A DNA stretch of 41,255 bases from a bacterium (GCA_021372575.1 JAJFUE010000094.1:1-41255), one strand, 5' to 3'; positions 6,055-14,264 are shown, numbered from the stretch's first letter. The notes: generated from the letters alone by a model not told the origin. Program-made: numbers and translations.

Positions 6055-8850
6055 TCAGCTTATCCTTCCCACAACGTCGGCACATCGCGGGCATAATCCC
6101 GGATGTTTCGGATGCTGACCCACTTGCGGGTCAATCATCCAACAGCGTTCGCACTTGCTGCCGGCGGCTTTTGCCACCGCGATCCCACCGGCGGCGCCTG
6201 TGGCGGACGCCGGCGATTGAATTTGAACGTCTGAGACAATAAACAGATTTTTCAAAAGCGCAAGGTTTTTAGTTAAGAAGTCAAATTGATCAGCATCAAC
6301 AGCCGTGATTGTGACCGTCGCGTCGAGGCTGTGGCCGATCTCCTTGGCCCGCCGTTTCTCCTCCAGCGCGCCGCTCACCCGGCCGCGCAACTCAAGAACT
6401 TTCTCCCACTTGGCGTTCAGTTCAGCGTCGCGCCACTGGGGCTTAAGTTCCGGCATATCAGCCAGATGCACGCTCTTCTCGGGCCCCATCTGGCCGAACT
6501 GCCACACCTCGTCGGCCGTGAAGACCAGGATCGGCGCCACCAGCCGCACGAGCGCGTCAAGCAGGTGATGGCAGACCGTCTGGGCCGCCCGCCGCGTCGG
6601 GTCGTCCGGCGCCGAGCAGTAAAGCCGGTCCTTGACCACGTCCAGGTAAAGCGCGCTCAGGCTCACGCCGCAGAAGTTATGGATGTAATGATACACCCGG
6701 TGGAACTCATACTTGTCATACGATTGCCGCACGCGCTCCACCAGCTCGTCGAGTTGCCCCAAAATCCAGCGGTCGAACTCCTCGAGCTTCTCGTACGGCA
6801 CCGCCTTGGCCGGCTCGAAGTCGAACAGGTTGCTCAGCAGGAACTTGAAGGTGTTGCGGATGCGGCGATACGCCTCGCTGATTTGCTTGAGCTTGTCGCG
6901 TGCGATGCGCACGTCGCTGCGGTAGTCTTCGGAGACCACCCACAACCTTAATCCGTCGGCGCCGATCTGCTGGACGATCTCCTGCGGCGAGATGACGTTG
7001 CCCTTGCTCTTGCTCATCGGCTCGCCCTTTTCGTCAAGGACGAAGCCGTGTGTCAGCACGCGCTTGAACGGGGACTTGTCGCGCGCGCCCATCCCGACCA
7101 GCAGCGACGCCTGGAACCAGCCGCGGTGTTGGTCCGCGCCCTCCAGATACATGTCGGCCGGGCTGGACAGCCCCTCGCGCTGCTCAAGGACGGCGATGTG
7201 CGTCGATCCGGAATCGAACCACACGTCCAGGACCTCGAATTCCTTCTCGAACTGGTCGGGGCGGCCTTCGCCCGTTGGCTCATACACGAAATCGTCGGGC
7301 CAGAACGTCTCGAGCGGCTCGCTGAACCAGGCGTCGGTCCCTTTTTCGCGCACCACGGCGATGAACTTGTCCATGATGCGCAGGTCGAGGATCGATTTGC
7401 CTTCCGTCTTCGAGTGGATCGACGGGATCGGGACGCCCCACGCCCGCTGCCGCGACAGGCACCAGTCCGGGCGCGCCTCCACCATGTTGTAGATGCGGTC
7501 GTGGCCCCACTCCGGGATCCATTCGATGTCGTGGTCGATGGCTTTCATCGCGCGCTCGCGCACGCCGCCCTGGTCCAGCTCCATGAACCACTGTTCGGTC
7601 GCGCGGAAGATGATCGGCTTGTGCGAGCGCCACGAGAACGGGTATTGGTGCGTGATCTTGCCGTGGCCGAGCAGCAGGCCCTCGAGCTTGAGCTTTTCGA
7701 CGATCTTGGGGTTGGCGTCGAAGACCTTCATCCCCTGCATTTCGAGGTAGTCGGCCGTGAAGCGCCCGGCCTCATCGACCGGCACGAACACCGGCAGGCC
7801 ATACTGGCGGCCGATGTGGAAGTCGTCGGCGCCGTGGCCCGGGGCCGTGTGGACGCACCCCGTCCCGGCCTCGAGCGTCACGTGCATGCCCATCATCACC
7901 AGGCTCGACTTGCCCGGGAAGATCGGGTGGCGGCAGACCTTGCCCTCCAAGGCGCGCGGGTTGACCTTGCCCACGATTTTGGCGTCCGTCAGCGAGCACG
8001 CCTTGACAAAGGACTCATACAGCTCTTTGGCGACAATCAAGTGCTCGTCGTCGATCTTGACAACCACGTATTCGAACTCGGGGTGCAGGCAGACGCCGAG
8101 GTTGGCCGGCAGCGTCCACGGCGTGGTCGTCCAGATGACGATCGAGACGCCGTCGAGCCCCTCGAGGCCCGGCACGGACCCGGAATCCACGAGCGGGAAT
8201 TTCACATAAATCGAGTCCGACGTGTGTTCCTGGTATTCGATTTCGGCCTCGGCGAGCGCCGTCTGGAAGTCGGTGTCCCAGAACACGGGCCGGAAGCCCT
8301 TGCGCACGAGTCCGCGCGCGACGATCTCGCGCAGCGCGCTCAGAATGCCGGTCTCGACCTGCGGCTGAATGGTCAAATACGGGTGATCCCAGTCGGCCTC
8401 GATCCCCAGCCGTTTGAACTGTTCGCGCTGGATGTCGATCCATTTCTTCGCGTAGTCATGGCACTCGCGGCGGAACTTGACGGGGTCCAGTTCGCGCGCC
8501 TTGTGCCCGAGTTTCTGCATGACCTTCTGCTCGATCGGCAGGCCGTGGCAGTCCCACCCCGGCACGAAATACACCCGGTGCCCGATCATCGTCTGGTAGC
8601 GGACCAGCAGGTCCTTGAGAATCTTGTTCAGGGCGTGGCCCATGTGGATGTCGCCGTTGGCGTACGGCGGCCCGTCATGCAGGATGTATTCCTTTGCGTC
8701 CTTGCGATTCGCGAGAATCTGGCCGTAGAGGTCTTCTGCCAGCCACTTGGCGAGCATTTCCGGCTCGCGCTGCGGCAGTTTGGCCTGCATCGGGAAGTCC
8801 GTGCGCGGCAGGTTGAGCGTGTCCTTGTAATCGATCTTTTCCTGGTCCAT
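6055..8850 (-). CDS. ileS: Isoleucyl-tRNA synthetase
   Basis: A class I aminoacyl-tRNA synthetase that charges tRNA-Ile in the cytoplasm. The 931-residue product is full length. It has the HIGH-type motif HMGH at about residues 69-72, following DGPPYANGDI. The CP1 editing-domain region includes the typical WTTTPWTLPAN and TAPGHG blocks. The KMSKS-type motif is MSKSKGN. A C-terminal zinc-binding segment has CERC and CPRC pairs, as in eubacterial-type IleRS. The ATG at 8850 follows a short AGG element. It is first in an operon with the DksA-like gene (6-base gap) and lspA, and is driven by the promoter at 8901-8928. Confidence 0.97.
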   Translation of the reverse strand: MDQEKIDYKDTLNLPRTDFPMQAKLPQREPEMLAKWLAEDLYGQILANRKDAKEYILHDGPPYANGDIHMGHALNKILKDLLVRYQTMIGHRVYFVPGWDCHGLPIEQKVMQKLGHKARELDPVKFRRECHDYAKKWIDIQREQFKRLGIEADWDHPYLTIQPQVETGILSALREIVARGLVRKGFRPVFWDTDFQTALAEAEIEYQEHTSDSIYVKFPLVDSGSVPGLEGLDGVSIVIWTTTPWTLPANLGVCLHPEFEYVVVKIDDEHLIVAKELYESFVKACSLTDAKIVGKVNPRALEGKVCRHPIFPGKSSLVMMGMHVTLEAGTGCVHTAPGHGADDFHIGRQYGLPVFVPVDEAGRFTADYLEMQGMKVFDANPKIVEKLKLEGLLLGHGKITHQYPFSWRSHKPIIFRATEQWFMELDQGGVRERAMKAIDHDIEWIPEWGHDRIYNMVEARPDWCLSRQRAWGVPIPSIHSKTEGKSILDLRIMDKFIAVVREKGTDAWFSEPLETFWPDDFVYEPTGEGRPDQFEKEFEVLDVWFDSGSTHIAVLEQREGLSSPADMYLEGADQHRGWFQASLLVGMGARDKSPFKRVLTHGFVLDEKGEPMSKSKGNVISPQEIVQQIGADGLRLWVVSEDYRSDVRIARDKLKQISEAYRRIRNTFKFLLSNLFDFEPAKAVPYEKLEEFDRWILGQLDELVERVRQSYDKYEFHRVYHYIHNFCGVSLSALYLDVVKDRLYCSAPDDPTRRAAQTVCHHLLDALVRLVAPILVFTADEVWQFGQMGPEKSVHLADMPELKPQWRDAELNAKWEKVLELRGRVSGALEEKRRAKEIGHSLDATVTITAVDADQFDFLTKNLALLKNLFIVSDVQIQSPASATGAAGGIAVAKAAGSKCERCWMIDPQVGQHPKHPGLCPRCADVVGRIS

Positions 8851-8900
8851 CTGCCTGTTATCCGTCCGAATTACAACCCCATCGATAGATGAAGGTCGCT

Positions 8901-8928
8901 ATTCTAGCAGGAACTTACGAAAACACAA
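8901..8928 (-). promoter_or_regulatory. Sigma-70-type promoter for ileS
   Basis: On the minus strand, a -35 box TTGTGT (8928-8923) and a -10 box TAGAAT (8906-8901) are separated by 16 bases. Transcription would start some 45 bases before the ileS ATG. No T-box leader (no antiterminator bulge sequence or specifier loop) is visible between the promoter and the gene. Confidence 0.6.
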
Positions 8929-9027
8929 AAAAATAGTAAGAGAGACAACCCTCGCCCGAAACCTTGCAGATTGATACCGTCTGTATCAAATTGCATAGAT
9001 CTGCGAAGAAAAAACAAATGTCAGCAG

Positions 9028-9170
9028 GTCGCTTCGGCTCGAAGCGACATCTCTGGTCCAACCAAAAGTTTTGCCCGAATGATTACGGTGTGGGAGAGGC
9101 CCGAAGGGCCGGCAGGTTGTAGCCGGGGTGCGAGCGCAGCGAGCCCCCGGTGAATGGCCCCCATACACCC
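9028..9170. repeat. Cluster of REP-like hairpins upstream of ileS
   Basis: In the 370-base gap between ileS and the methyltransferase gene there are three palindromic units. One has arms GTCGCTTCG (9028-9036) and CGAAGCGAC (9040-9048). Another is GGCCCGAAGGGCC (9098-9110). The third is the GC-rich segment CCGGGG...CCCCCGG (about 9123-9151) around GTGCGAGCGCAGCGAG. They are typical of dispersed intergenic repeats. I see no gene in this gap. Confidence 0.5.
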
Positions 9171-9219
9171 GAGCCCCGAAGGCGGCGTCAGAGATTTCCT
9201 TCTGCCTCCCTCAGTTGGT

Positions 9220-9966
9220 TCACCTCAGCATCAGCGCGAACACACCCCAGCCGAGGTATTCGCGGGTATATGCGGCGTAGCGTTCGGGCGCCGGGGTCAG
9301 TTCGGCCCGGACTTCTTTCGCGAAGTCGTCGTCGGGATTCGCATCGAGCCAGCGGCGCATCGTCAGCCACTTGGCGGCCTCATATCGGTCCCAGCTGTCC
9401 TGGTTCGCCAGAACCATTTCCACGACGTCGTAGCCGAGCTTGCCGAAGGACGCGAGAAGTTCCGGAAGCAACAGAAAATCCGATATGGAGCCGGCGTGGC
9501 ATTGCCTGGCGACCTCTTCCGTCGGCGGCAATTTCAGCCAGTACGGCTCGCCGATGAGGATGATCCCTCCCGCGCGGAGACTCCGGGCCAGCAACTCGAT
9601 CGTGCCGGCAACACCGCCGCCGATCCAGGTGGCGCCGACACACGCCGCCACGCCGACCTTTTCGTCGACAACGTAACCGGCGGCATCTCCATGGATGAAC
9701 TCGACGCGATCGGTGACGCCAAGTTCGATGCCGCGGAGTTTCGCCTGCTGCGTGAACAGCGGGCTCATGTCGATACCAGTGCCGCGGATCCCGTAATCGC
9801 GCGCCCACGTGCACAACATCTCGCCCGAACCGCTGCCGAGGTCGAGCACGCGGGTCCCGGCCTCCAAACGCAACGCCGCGCCAAGGGCGGCAAGCTTTTC
9901 CGGCGTGAACGGGTTATGGATGCGATGAGCGCTTTCCATAACGTTGAAAATGCGCGGAATGTCCAC
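9220..9966 (-). CDS. SAM-dependent class I methyltransferase (248 aa, GTG start)
   Basis: The Rossmann-type glycine-rich motif VLDLGSGSGEM is followed by GIDMS (acidic SAM-ribose contact), the DAAGYV block and GGIILIGEPYW. This layout matches the small cytoplasmic YjhP-like methyltransferases that begin DIPRIF and contain ESAHRIHNPFTPEKL. The start is the GTG at 9966: it precedes DIPRIF, which is where that family begins, and has an AGGAG site 8 bases upstream. An upstream in-frame ATG would lie within the promoter. The substrate is unknown. The gene stands alone between ileS and the mobile region and has its own promoter at 9986-10014. Confidence 0.85.
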   Translation of the reverse strand: MDIPRIFNVMESAHRIHNPFTPEKLAALGAALRLEAGTRVLDLGSGSGEMLCTWARDYGIRGTGIDMSPLFTQQAKLRGIELGVTDRVEFIHGDAAGYVVDEKVGVAACVGATWIGGGVAGTIELLARSLRAGGIILIGEPYWLKLPPTEEVARQCHAGSISDFLLLPELLASFGKLGYDVVEMVLANQDSWDRYEAAKWLTMRRWLDANPDDDFAKEVRAELTPAPERYAAYTREYLGWGVFALMLR

Positions 9967-9985
9967 TGCAGAAACTCCTGTATCA

Positions 9986-10014
9986 ATTATCCCGGTGACA
10001 GCTATCAGATTCAA
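9986..10014 (-). promoter_or_regulatory. Promoter of the methyltransferase gene
   Basis: A -35 box TTGAAT (10014-10009) and a -10 box GATAAT (9991-9986) on the minus strand are separated by 17 bases. The predicted leader is very short, with the AGGAG ribosome site only about 10 bases after the -10 box. This supports the GTG at 9966 over any upstream start. Confidence 0.6.
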
Positions 10015-10129
10015 TCCGTTTCCGCAATGAATGAAACTCGCGCCCTCCCGATAATCGGCTGCATGGCGGTCAGCGGAACGCAGGCGGGCGGGCGCTTAAA
10101 AGAGACTCATTCCGAATTCACAGCGGCCG

Positions 10130-10148
10130 AAACAATCAATTTGTTCAA
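10130..10148 (+). repeat. 19-mer repeat, isolated copy
   Basis: AAACAATCAATTTGTTCAA matches the 19-mer found at 14799, 15058, 15173 and 15716. Here it abuts the RAYT stub and runs into ATTGTTT, so it can fold on itself. Confidence 0.6.
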
Positions 10149-10167
10149 TTGTTTGCCCGCCGAAAGC

Positions 10168-10244
10168 TCGCCCCGGTGCGTGACGTGATAGGGAACCCCC
10201 TCGACGACGCGTGCCAGTCTTGCCATTTAGTCGATGTCCCCGAA
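10168..10244 (-). pseudogene. 5' stub of a RAYT (IS200-like) transposase with its terminal repeat
   Basis: An ATG at 10226 begins the reading MARLARVVEGVPYHVTHRG, the characteristic N-terminus of REP-associated tyrosine transposases in this window. Homology stops after about 19 codons. Just upstream of the ATG lies the terminal word GATGTCCCCGAAA (10232-10244), equivalent to the right ends of the other copies. The rest of the gene is missing. Confidence 0.7.
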
Positions 10245-10431
10245 ACCTCATGAAATCGGTTTTCAAAGAGCAGTTTCTAAAAAGAATGAGGCGAACGTCC
10301 CCGATTTCCCGATTGAATTTTCTAAGAACGGCGAATTATATCATGCGAACGTAGCCGAATTTCAACTGCGTCCCCAAAACCGCCGAAACCTGTTCCCCGC
10401 CTCCCCCGAAACCCGTCCTCATATTCCATAC
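10245..10431. repeat. Leftover RAYT-end words between the stub and the AT-rich gene
   Basis: This stretch holds isolated terminal-repeat-like words: GAACGTCCCCGATTT (10293-10307), GCGAACGTAGCCGAATTTC (10347-10365) and GCGTCCCC (10369-10376). They look like ends of lost or fragmented elements. I see no gene here. Confidence 0.45.
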
Positions 10432-11142
10432 TCACCAAGGCCATCGTAAAACTTGTTGTTGTAACTCTTCAGAAACGATGCGCTCGGGATACTGAGGGTC
10501 CGGCGGAAATTCATATATAAAACAGTCTATAATAAACTCCGGATATTGTTCACTTAATGGGGATGGCCAGCCGAAAATACCGCAAAATTCTTTAAGAATA
10601 TGCATCCCGGGTGGAACACCGTCTTGCAAATGAGTATAGTCCTCGGATTTCTCGAACGAAAACATTTCACCATCCCATGAATAAAATAGGTTACCTTTAC
10701 CATTAATCGTGCACCCAATAGTTCTTTCTCGTTGGACATGTTCTCTTAATGCGACATTGAGATTAAAATGATATCTCGTGTTTTTTGGTATGGTTGCATC
10801 ATAACGTCTTGCGAATTGATAGTCATTCCAAAATGCATCCATTGTATCAACTTTCAATCGAGGCCCCGCCGTTCTTGTCAAATCGGCAGCCGCTCCAAAC
10901 AGAAAATTTGAATACAATGAATATTTTTTATTCCTTCCCCGACAGAATAAATATCTACGAGTAGGATTCATGACCAGAGGCTTCAACGAAACCATAGCTG
11001 TTTTCAAATCATCGAATTTTTTTTCCTGATACTCAAAGGGCCTGCCTTGACCCTTTCGTATGGCGGCCTGAATGTTAATCACATCAATGGGATTAACTTC
11101 GCCAACAAAGGCTATAGAATTAAAAATTGATATTCCTTCCAT
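10432..11142 (-). CDS. Hypothetical protein, AT-rich, 236 aa
   Basis: The frame is open with a good GGAGAG ribosome site 7-8 bases before the ATG at 11142. That site lies within the end of the upstream 72-codon frame, so the two are probably translationally coupled. The product is soluble, has no signal peptide or membrane helix, and is rich in aromatic residues (FFYSWDGEMFSFE, FCGIFGWPSPL, FIYEFPPDP). No family was recognised. Base composition is clearly more AT-rich than the flanking core genes, which suggests horizontal acquisition. It lies inside the mobile-element cluster. A small cytoplasmic partner such as an immunity-type protein is possible, but nothing in the sequence proves that. 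Confidence 0.65.
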   Translation of the reverse strand: MEGISIFNSIAFVGEVNPIDVINIQAAIRKGQGRPFEYQEKKFDDLKTAMVSLKPLVMNPTRRYLFCRGRNKKYSLYSNFLFGAAADLTRTAGPRLKVDTMDAFWNDYQFARRYDATIPKNTRYHFNLNVALREHVQRERTIGCTINGKGNLFYSWDGEMFSFEKSEDYTHLQDGVPPGMHILKEFCGIFGWPSPLSEQYPEFIIDCFIYEFPPDPQYPERIVSEELQQQVLRWPW

Positions 11143-11144
11143 TA

Positions 11145-11363
11145 CTACTCTCCAAAAAGAAATAAAGCTGCTGCTACATCAGGAATCCCTGCTCCGTTCA
11201 CGTCAGCATTCATAATGCCGGTGAACGCTTCTGATTCATATGCCACACTGTTTCGATACGATATATTTACATTAACAATTTCTCCAGAAGGCGATCTACC
11301 AAGAATTTTGGGAATTTCGGGGACGTTCGACCATATTTTTTTATCAAAACAGCTCAAGCTCAT
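11145..11363 (-). pseudogene. 3' remnant of a gene fused to a RAYT element end (72 codons)
   Basis: The first ~21 codons (MSLSCFDKKIWSNVPEIPKIL) are translated from the end of the adjacent RAYT element: the same words occur at the end of the third element's frame. Only the remaining ~50 codons (GRSPSGEIVNVNISYRNSVAYES to the end) belong to an older gene, which was apparently truncated when the element inserted. The C-terminus NADVNGAGIPDVAAALFLFG is reminiscent of a calcium-binding dockerin-like repeat, but too short for a call. It ends 2 bases before the ATG of the 236-aa gene. Confidence 0.55.
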
Positions 11364-11727
11364 TTTGATCCTCCTCGGCGGGCTTGGGTTTGCGACCCCG
11401 GCAGCGCGCGCCGACCATCCGGCCGAGCCGCTCTTGTCCTACTGCCTTCGCCAGCGAGTCGGGCCGCCCCGGCCAATAGGTGAACGTGATTGCTCATCAG
11501 CCACCAACCCCAACTCCAAAGCTCCGCGTCGTTGGCCCACACCGCCAGGTCGGCGACGTAAAGCTGGCGGTCGCGGTCGTTGAAGAACACCGTCCGCCGC
11601 TGATTGCCGCGATGCGTCACGTGATACGGGACCCCGGGCAAGACAATGCGCGCCATGCGTGCCATGACTCAGCCTTGATCATGATTCCCGAATTCTCAAG
11701 AAAAAACAATTGGTCGAGCGTCCGTAT
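11316..11727 (-). mobile_element. RAYT element 1 with terminal inverted repeats
   Basis: The left end is TTCGGGGACGTTCGACCA (from 11316). The right end, read in reverse, is ATACGGACGCTCGACCA (ending at 11727). Both are followed by T-rich sequence, which gives imperfect terminal inverted repeats of about 26 bases. The element contains one decayed transposase. Confidence 0.7.
11344..11665 (-). pseudogene. REP-associated tyrosine transposase, internally deleted
   Basis: The N-terminus MARMARIVLPGVPYHVTHRG and the HUH-type motif NHVHLL are intact. After this the frame shifts and about half of the protein is missing. The C-terminal ERLGRMVGARCRGRKPKP to ELELF-stop is recovered in another frame, ending at 11344. 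Compared with the complete 245-residue copy, the catalytic tyrosine region (RYIELNPVRAGLV) has been lost, so it cannot be active. Confidence 0.8.
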
Positions 11728-12254
11728 GCCGAGTGAAGGTGTTCGCGGTCTTGAAGGATGAAAGGAGCCTTCCACGCTAATTGCCTGTTCAGCGTGTAGC
11801 GCCCCATGGGGCGTGTCCGGGCGACCGGAGCGCTCAAGTTCATGGGGTCAAGCCGTCGGCCCGCGAGGGCGCGGCGGCGGCGAAACGACGGGCCGCAACA
11901 ACAGTGAACCCAGGAGAGCCTCGAGAGACTTCAATCCGCAGGTCGAGTCCTTGGACGTTGGGCGAAGGCTGAAACTCCCACGGCCATGCAACGGGCCTCG
12001 ATGCCGGGGAGCTGCGGCGGGGTCGGCGGGGCGGCACGCCGTGAAAGAACGCGAACGCAACTCGGAAGACCTGTCCCGGCGGCGGGGGCGACCCGCGGGC
12101 CGGATCGCATAAGGCCAACACCGAAACCGATGCCGGGCCGGGGCAGGAGTCGGAGGGGTCCATAGTAGCCGCGAAGCGGGGCAACGCCCGTGGAGCCAAG
12201 GGACCCTGGTTGTTCCCAAGCCGGGAAGGAAGGAAAGCACAGGAGGCGATTGTC

Positions 12255-12491
12255 ATGCGCGAGCATCGACTGCGAACGCCCGAAGACAAAGTGCGGAGAC
12301 TTCAGCAACGGCTGAGCCTCAGCGCCAAGCTGGATAAACAGCGGCGCTTTCATCAACGGTTGAGAAAGTGGCTGATGCGACGACGCCAAAGACGCGGGAT
12401 GGGATACTCGCAATATCCCGCGGCACGGCTTTACGAGGCCCTGGGCCTGTATCGCCTGGCAGACCCGGCGGCCCGGCGTCGCGGCGCATGA
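12255..12491 (+). pseudogene. Group II intron reverse transcriptase/maturase, reduced by deletion (78 aa)
   Basis: AGGAGG at 12241 precedes the ATG at 12255. The first ~33 residues (MREHRLRTPEDKVRRLQQRLSLSAKLDKQRRF in essence) match the N-terminus of intron-encoded proteins, where KVRRLQ and KAKA-type segments precede the RT domain. The last ~45 residues (RKWLMRRRQRRG, YPAARLYEALGLYRL) match the maturase C-terminus. RT domains 0-7 are absent, so an in-frame internal deletion of several hundred codons is inferred. The frame remained open. Confidence 0.75.
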
Positions 12492-12512
12492 CTGAGGAAG
12501 AAGGGGAACTCC

Positions 12513-12550
12513 GAAAGCCGTGTGCGGGAGATCCGCACGCACGGTTTGAT
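12513..12550 (+). ncRNA. Group II intron domain V hairpin
   Basis: The 34-nt catalytic hairpin keeps its AGC triad, the internal bulge and the four-base loop GAGA. It is the most conserved part of the intron and anchors the call. Confidence 0.8.
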
Positions 12551-12703
12551 GAGGGGGCGCAGGAGACGGGATGCATGGACTGGCGGCCATTTGCCACGCC
12601 ACCGGAAACGGCCGATACACCGGAAGCCGCCGACCTAAACACACCCGCGCCTGCGCTCTATTCTACCCGATAATTCGAACATTGATGATTTCCCCGATTC
12701 CAA

Positions 12704-13057
12704 TTAAGTTATGTTATCTTTATCTCCTTTACTAAGCATGCGTCGATTTTTCCATAATCTTATATTTCCGTATATTCCAGAAAAAAAAAGAAGCGAATAT
12801 CCAGTTCCCATCAAAAAATAAAATATTATAAACTCTGACAATGTTACATAAAAAAAATGACTACCTTGCTGAAGACGATAGGTTATACCCATTGTTTGGT
12901 TTGGATAAGAACGCGAAGGGTCCAATTCATAACGAAAGAAAAATAATATTGATGCAAACACTAATCCCATCCCCACGGTGCCCACCTTTAAATACATCGT
13001 TTCACTCAATAACCACCGTTTTGCCCTCTGAAGGAAAGCCTTCGCCTCACTGGTCAT
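12704..13057 (-). CDS. Small membrane protein, hypothetical (117 aa)
   Basis: There are two hydrophobic helices (about residues 25-43, VGTVGMGLVFASILFFF, and about 70-93, FYVTLSEFIIFYFLMGTGYSLLFF). The N-terminus is basic and the tail (RLWKNRRMLSKGDK) is charged. AGAGGA is located 6 bases before the ATG at 13057. An eight-codon frame ending in TGA overlaps this start and may be the tail of a disrupted upstream gene: RAYT element 2 inserted about 90 bases upstream. AT-rich relative to core genes. No family was recognised. Confidence 0.6.
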   Translation of the reverse strand: MTSEAKAFLQRAKRWLLSETMYLKVGTVGMGLVFASILFFFRYELDPSRSYPNQTMGITYRLQQGSHFFYVTLSEFIIFYFLMGTGYSLLFFSGIYGNIRLWKNRRMLSKGDKDNIT

Positions 13058-13144
13058 ACTTCATCCTCTTTAGTCATTAAATATATACGCCAATGGGGTA
13101 GTTACCAATCTGGCGCGAATCAGACCTATCTGAATATCGGGGAA

Positions 13145-13971
13145 TATCGGGGACGTGCACTTTATTTAATTTCATTTAAACAACTCCAATTGATTTTCTT
13201 CGTCTTCGCGCCGGGTCGGCTTGCGGCCGCGGCGGCGGGCTCCGACGCTGCGGCCGAGCCGGGCTTCGATCGACTCCGTAAAAGCTTCGTCGCCGCACGG
13301 GCGGCCCGTGTTGGTCGCCTGCCGCAGCCGCTCCATCGCCTCGTCCTCCCCCTCAAGCGCCATGGCCAGCCACGCCGCCCACCCGATCGGTCGCCCATCA
13401 AGCGGGTGGCGCTGCACGCCGCCGAACGGCCGCTCCGGCGCCAGCAGCGGCGCGCCGGCCTGCCCGCCGCCGGTCAAGTGCGCCGCGGCGCTCGACCATG
13501 GCCAATCCTCGGCACGCGCCACCAGCCCGGCCCGCACCGGGTTGAGCTCGATGTATCGGACCGCCGTCCAAAGGTGCGACTCGTCGAGCGGCGTCGAGTG
13601 AAAACGATTTGCCCACAGATGGCCTGTCCAGCCGCGCGGGGCATGCACGCGCCGCGCATGGCGCTGGTGCACCATCCCCACTGCGCGCGCCAGCGAGTCC
13701 GCGCGCCGCGGCACGACCAACAGGTGCACGTGATTGCTCATCAGGCAATAACCCCACACCGACAGCTCCGCGTCGTTGGCCCACACGGCCAGGTCGGCAA
13801 GATAAAGCTGCCGATCGCGGTCGCAAAAGAAAACGTCCCGCCGCTCATTGCCGCGGTGGGTCACATGATACGGCACTCCAGGCAAGACGATGCGCGCCAT
13901 TCGAACCATGCACCAGATTTTCTGAACTCAACGGTTTTCTCAACAAATAAATGAAGTGCACGTCCCCGATT
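13145..13971 (-). mobile_element. RAYT element 2, complete, with perfect 15-bp terminal inverted repeats
   Basis: The left end ATCGGGGACGTGCAC (13146-13160) and the right end GTGCACGTCCCCGAT (13956-13970) are exact inverted copies. Each is followed inward by similar TTTATTT/CATTT sequence. The left end is preceded by a partial duplicate (TATCGGGGAATATCGGGG), as if a second end had been captured. The element holds one intact transposase gene. Confidence 0.85.
13172..13909 (-). CDS. REP-associated tyrosine transposase (RAYT, Y1/IS200-like)
   Basis: A single-strand DNA endonuclease/transposase of the HUH Y1 superfamily. The 245-residue product has the family N-terminus (RMARIVLPGVPYHVTHRGNERR), the metal-binding HVH at residues 60-62 (MSNHVHLL) and the candidate catalytic tyrosine Y119 in RYIELNPVRAGLV. 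WPWSSAAAH follows, then a basic C-terminus (GARRRGRKPTRRE). RAYTs act on REP palindromes rather than as classic insertion sequences, but here the gene is bounded by perfect 15-bp terminal repeats. It is the only full-length copy of four in the window and may mobilise the decayed ones. No strong ribosome site is seen. Confidence 0.9.
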   Translation of the reverse strand: MVRMARIVLPGVPYHVTHRGNERRDVFFCDRDRQLYLADLAVWANDAELSVWGYCLMSNHVHLLVVPRRADSLARAVGMVHQRHARRVHAPRGWTGHLWANRFHSTPLDESHLWTAVRYIELNPVRAGLVARAEDWPWSSAAAHLTGGGQAGAPLLAPERPFGGVQRHPLDGRPIGWAAWLAMALEGEDEAMERLRQATNTGRPCGDEAFTESIEARLGRSVGARRRGRKPTRREDEENQLELFK

Positions 13972-14264
13972 TTCGGGTGGCTCTTGCAAAAGTGTCGAAT
14001 GGAAACGGTCGGATCGGATTGAGCCGCGCCTTCAGCGCTCCATGCTCGGTTGGGCATCCGTGTCCTGGGGCTTCGCTTTGCTGCGCCCCAAGCTGGGATG
14101 AATTCGCGCCTGTGGCGCTTTGGTTATCAGCCAATTCGATTTCGAACACCTCGCACGAGCCTGGAGATAGCGGGAAACCGTTGAAAACGGTTTCCGAGGG
14201 GAAAGGCTGCGCATACCCCGCGTTAAAAACGCGGGGTTACTTCGATCGGGTGATAGCCATGAAT
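13972..14264. repeat. Palindrome-rich spacer between RAYT elements 2 and 3
   Basis: No gene is seen. Two perfect 10-bp-stem hairpins occur: GGAAACCGTT/AACGGTTTCC (14173-14195, loop GAA) and ACCCCGCGTT/AACGCGGGGT (14215-14237, loop AAA). Before them lies a GC-rich segment with TGGGGC...GCCCCA pairing (about 14076-14095). These are REP-like and could be substrates of the neighbouring transposase. Confidence 0.55.

Larger units (their letters stand above)
11739..12671 (+). ncRNA. Group II intron with degenerate internal reading frame
   Basis: Domain V is recognisable at 12514-12548: AAGCCGTGTGCGG, a GAGA loop, CCGCACGCACGGTTT, with the AGC catalytic triad at 12516-12518. The 3' end matches the common bacterial group II ending CTATTCTACCCGAT (12658-12671). 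Upstream ribozyme sequence contains familiar blocks (GTCGGAGGGGTCCATAGT, AAGCGGGGCAACGCCCGTGG). The 5' end is less certain: GTGTTCGCGG at 11739 or a GTG nearby. The intron lies immediately next to the right end of RAYT element 1, on the opposite strand from neighbouring genes. With its maturase reduced it could splice or move only with help in trans. Confidence 0.8.

Noticed and set aside
5215-6118. Plus-strand frames rich in Phe-Gly-Leu opposite the DksA-like gene
   Set aside because: These are mirror translations of the Lys/Ala/Pro repeats; the minus frame has a zinc finger and correct operon spacing.
7048-8892. 614-codon plus-strand frame opposite ileS
   Set aside because: Arg/Asp/His/Val-rich shadow; ileS is complete on the other strand.
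8851-9220. T-box riboswitch upstream of ileS
   Set aside because: No T-box sequence, specifier loop or terminator/antiterminator pair lies between the promoter and the start. The hairpins here are upstream of the promoter.
11840-12644. Minus-strand frames of 130-237 codons in the 11.8-12.6 kb region
   Set aside because: They lie antisense to the group II intron RNA and have no start signals or protein-like composition.
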